A DNA stretch of 5,667 nt from contig CAYIRQ010000087.1 of NCBI GenBank assembly GCA_964365905.1, forward strand, positions 1-5,667. Direction: 5' to 3'. Below are positions 5,383 to 5,667 of this stretch, one piece after another. The stretch is from CAYIRQ01 sp964365905 (lineage in GTDB: Bacteria > Patescibacteriota > Gracilibacteria > Peribacterales > Peribacteraceae). How positions within the stretch are numbered: position 1 is the first letter of the stretch; every line of letters starts with the position of its first letter. The position numbers and the translations under genes are program-made. The notes beneath the pieces were generated by a model. That model had not been told where the DNA came from. It did not search any database and was given only the letters and a program-made list of their open reading frames with translations.

Positions 5383-5388
5383 ATTATA
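5383..5388 (-). promoter_or_regulatory. Consensus -10 box of the M23 gene
   Basis: On the minus strand these bases read TATAAT, a perfect -10 hexamer, ending 8 nt before the TTG start codon. The spacing equals that of murB, so the mRNA would be leaderless or have a leader of a few bases. A hexamer 17 bp further up (TGGAGC) matches the -35 consensus at only three of six positions. Confidence 0.65.
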
Positions 5389-5421
5389 CGCCAAATACTG
5401 ACATTGCTCCATATCTCCCTG

Positions 5422-5436
5422 TATGATGACATCATA
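5422..5436. promoter_or_regulatory. Small dyad between the M23 gene and tRNA-Trp
   Basis: TATGATG (5422-5428) and CATCATA (5430-5436) are exact inverted repeats around one A. It lies about 35 bp upstream of the M23 -10 box, outside the palindromic repeats that follow. It may be a regulator site; nothing else supports that. Confidence 0.35.
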
Positions 5437-5442
5437 GGCGCG

Positions 5443-5474
5443 CCCGCCCGTACCGAACGACACGTTCGGGCGGG
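5443..5474. repeat. GC-rich palindromic repeat 1 upstream of tRNA-Trp
   Basis: CCGAACG (5453-5459) and CGTTCGG (5463-5469) form a stem around ACA. The outer CCCGC (5443-5447) and GCGGG (5470-5474) extend it past a bulge; alternatively CCCGCCCG pairs with CGGGCGGG. No gene covers it. Confidence 0.75.
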
Positions 5475-5479
5475 TAGCT

Positions 5480-5517
5480 CCCGCCTTCGCCCCGCATCCG
5501 CGGGGCTTCGGACGGGC
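5480..5517. repeat. GC-rich palindromic repeat 2 upstream of tRNA-Trp
   Basis: GCCCCGC (5489-5495) and GCGGGGC (5500-5506) form a 7-bp stem around ATCC. CCCGCC-TTC on the left and TTC-GGACGGG on the right add an imperfect outer stem. The plan, C-rich arm then CTTCGCC, resembles the repeat at the pgeF start (CCCACCTTCGCC). Confidence 0.75.
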
Positions 5518-5527
5518 AGGCAGCTTC

Positions 5528-5543
5528 CAGCTTCGCTACGCTG
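5528..5543. repeat. Short palindromic repeat 3 upstream of tRNA-Trp
   Basis: CAGC (5528-5531) and GCTG (5540-5543) bracket TTCGCTAC, with GCAGC/GCTGC extending a little further out. CAGCTTCGCTACGCTG looks like a known kind of dispersed bacterial palindrome (recollection, not a search). The bases from here to the tRNA (5544-5591) show no clear promoter or gene. Confidence 0.5.
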
Positions 5544-5591
5544 CTCAATCTGTCCTTTCTCCCACAGTTTCCACTCGAGTGCTTCTCTCGT

Positions 5592-5667
5592 AGGCGCGTA
5601 GCTCAGCTGGTAGAGCACTGGTCTCCAAAACCAGGGGTCGGGGGTTCGATCCCCTCCGCGCCTGCCA
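5592..5667 (+). tRNA. tRNA-Trp (anticodon CCA)
   Basis: All arms fold. The acceptor is AGGCGCG (5592-5598) with CGCGCCT (5657-5663), and the discriminator is G5664. The anticodon stem is CTGGT (5618-5622) with ACCAG (5630-5634), loop CTCCAAA, anticodon CCA at 5625-5627. The T arm is GGGGG (5640-5644) with CCCTC (5652-5656) around TTCGATC. The D arm contains AGCTCAGCTGGTAGAGC. The 76-nt gene includes the 3' CCA (5665-5667) and ends exactly at the window edge. In many bacteria tRNA-Trp precedes secE-nusG, which may continue outside. Confidence 0.97.

Noticed and set aside
4526..5401. Several plus-strand frames opposite the M23 gene
   Set aside because: They are antisense to a gene with a complete zinc site and coiled coil, and look compositionally unnatural.
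5572..5581. CACTCGAGTG palindrome before tRNA-Trp as a regulatory site
   Set aside because: A 10-bp palindrome is expected by chance at this scale, and no promoter elements accompany it.
5265..5618. Minus-strand 117-codon open frame across the M23 start and the palindromes
   Set aside because: It overlaps the M23 signal segment in another frame, runs through the GC-rich repeats, and reads as Arg/Ser/Gly-rich sequence without any motif; a shadow.
1..5667. CRISPR array, transposase or phage genes
   Set aside because: There are no regularly spaced direct repeats and no frame with transposase, integrase or phage motifs.

Overview
The window is one stretch of bacterial chromosome at roughly even GC. 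It holds five recognisable or credible protein genes, a complete tRNA-Trp and an apparently unannotated structured RNA. The gene set is core: murB, nnrD, pgeF (yfiH), a dGTPase-like dgt gene and an M23 peptidase. The genes are short and tightly packed, and they are peppered with short palindromic repeats, some of them inside reading frames. Where starts can be judged, a -10 box sits only 8-10 nt before the start codon and no Shine-Dalgarno sequence is seen. This combination resembles Patescibacteria/CPR genomes such as Peribacteria/Peregrinibacteria. That assignment is an impression from memory, not a search result. TGA is used as a stop (pgeF, M23 gene), which argues against the Gracilibacteria/Absconditabacteria code.

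Layout: 3-50, possible 3' end of an upstream gene. 56-87, a perfect AT-rich 32-bp palindrome. 145-1143, murB (cell-wall precursor synthesis). 1200-2078, nnrD (NAD(P)HX repair). 2068-2814, pgeF, overlapping nnrD by 11 bp. 2825-3051, a strong promoter, a well-folded RNA of about 190 nt and a terminator, with a shape like 6S RNA. 3031-3354 (minus), a small unknown protein whose last codons overlap that terminator. 3378-4487, dgt, divergent from the small gene with only 23 bp between starts. 4439-5374 (minus), a secreted or membrane-anchored M23 peptidase whose 3' end overlaps dgt by 49 bp. 5401-5591, a non-coding stretch with a small dyad and three GC-rich palindromic repeats. 5592-5667, tRNA-Trp(CCA).

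The first three genes run in one direction and probably form one unit with an internal promoter before nnrD. MurB and PgeF both bear on peptidoglycan precursors (PgeF as an editing factor), and the M23 enzyme would act on finished peptidoglycan. NnrD and Dgt are metabolite housekeeping enzymes for nicotinamide cofactors and dNTPs.

The two most interesting signals are the candidate RNA at 2859-3051 and the repeats carried in-frame by murB and pgeF. Two of these repeats are flanked by direct repeats that look like footprints of insertion.
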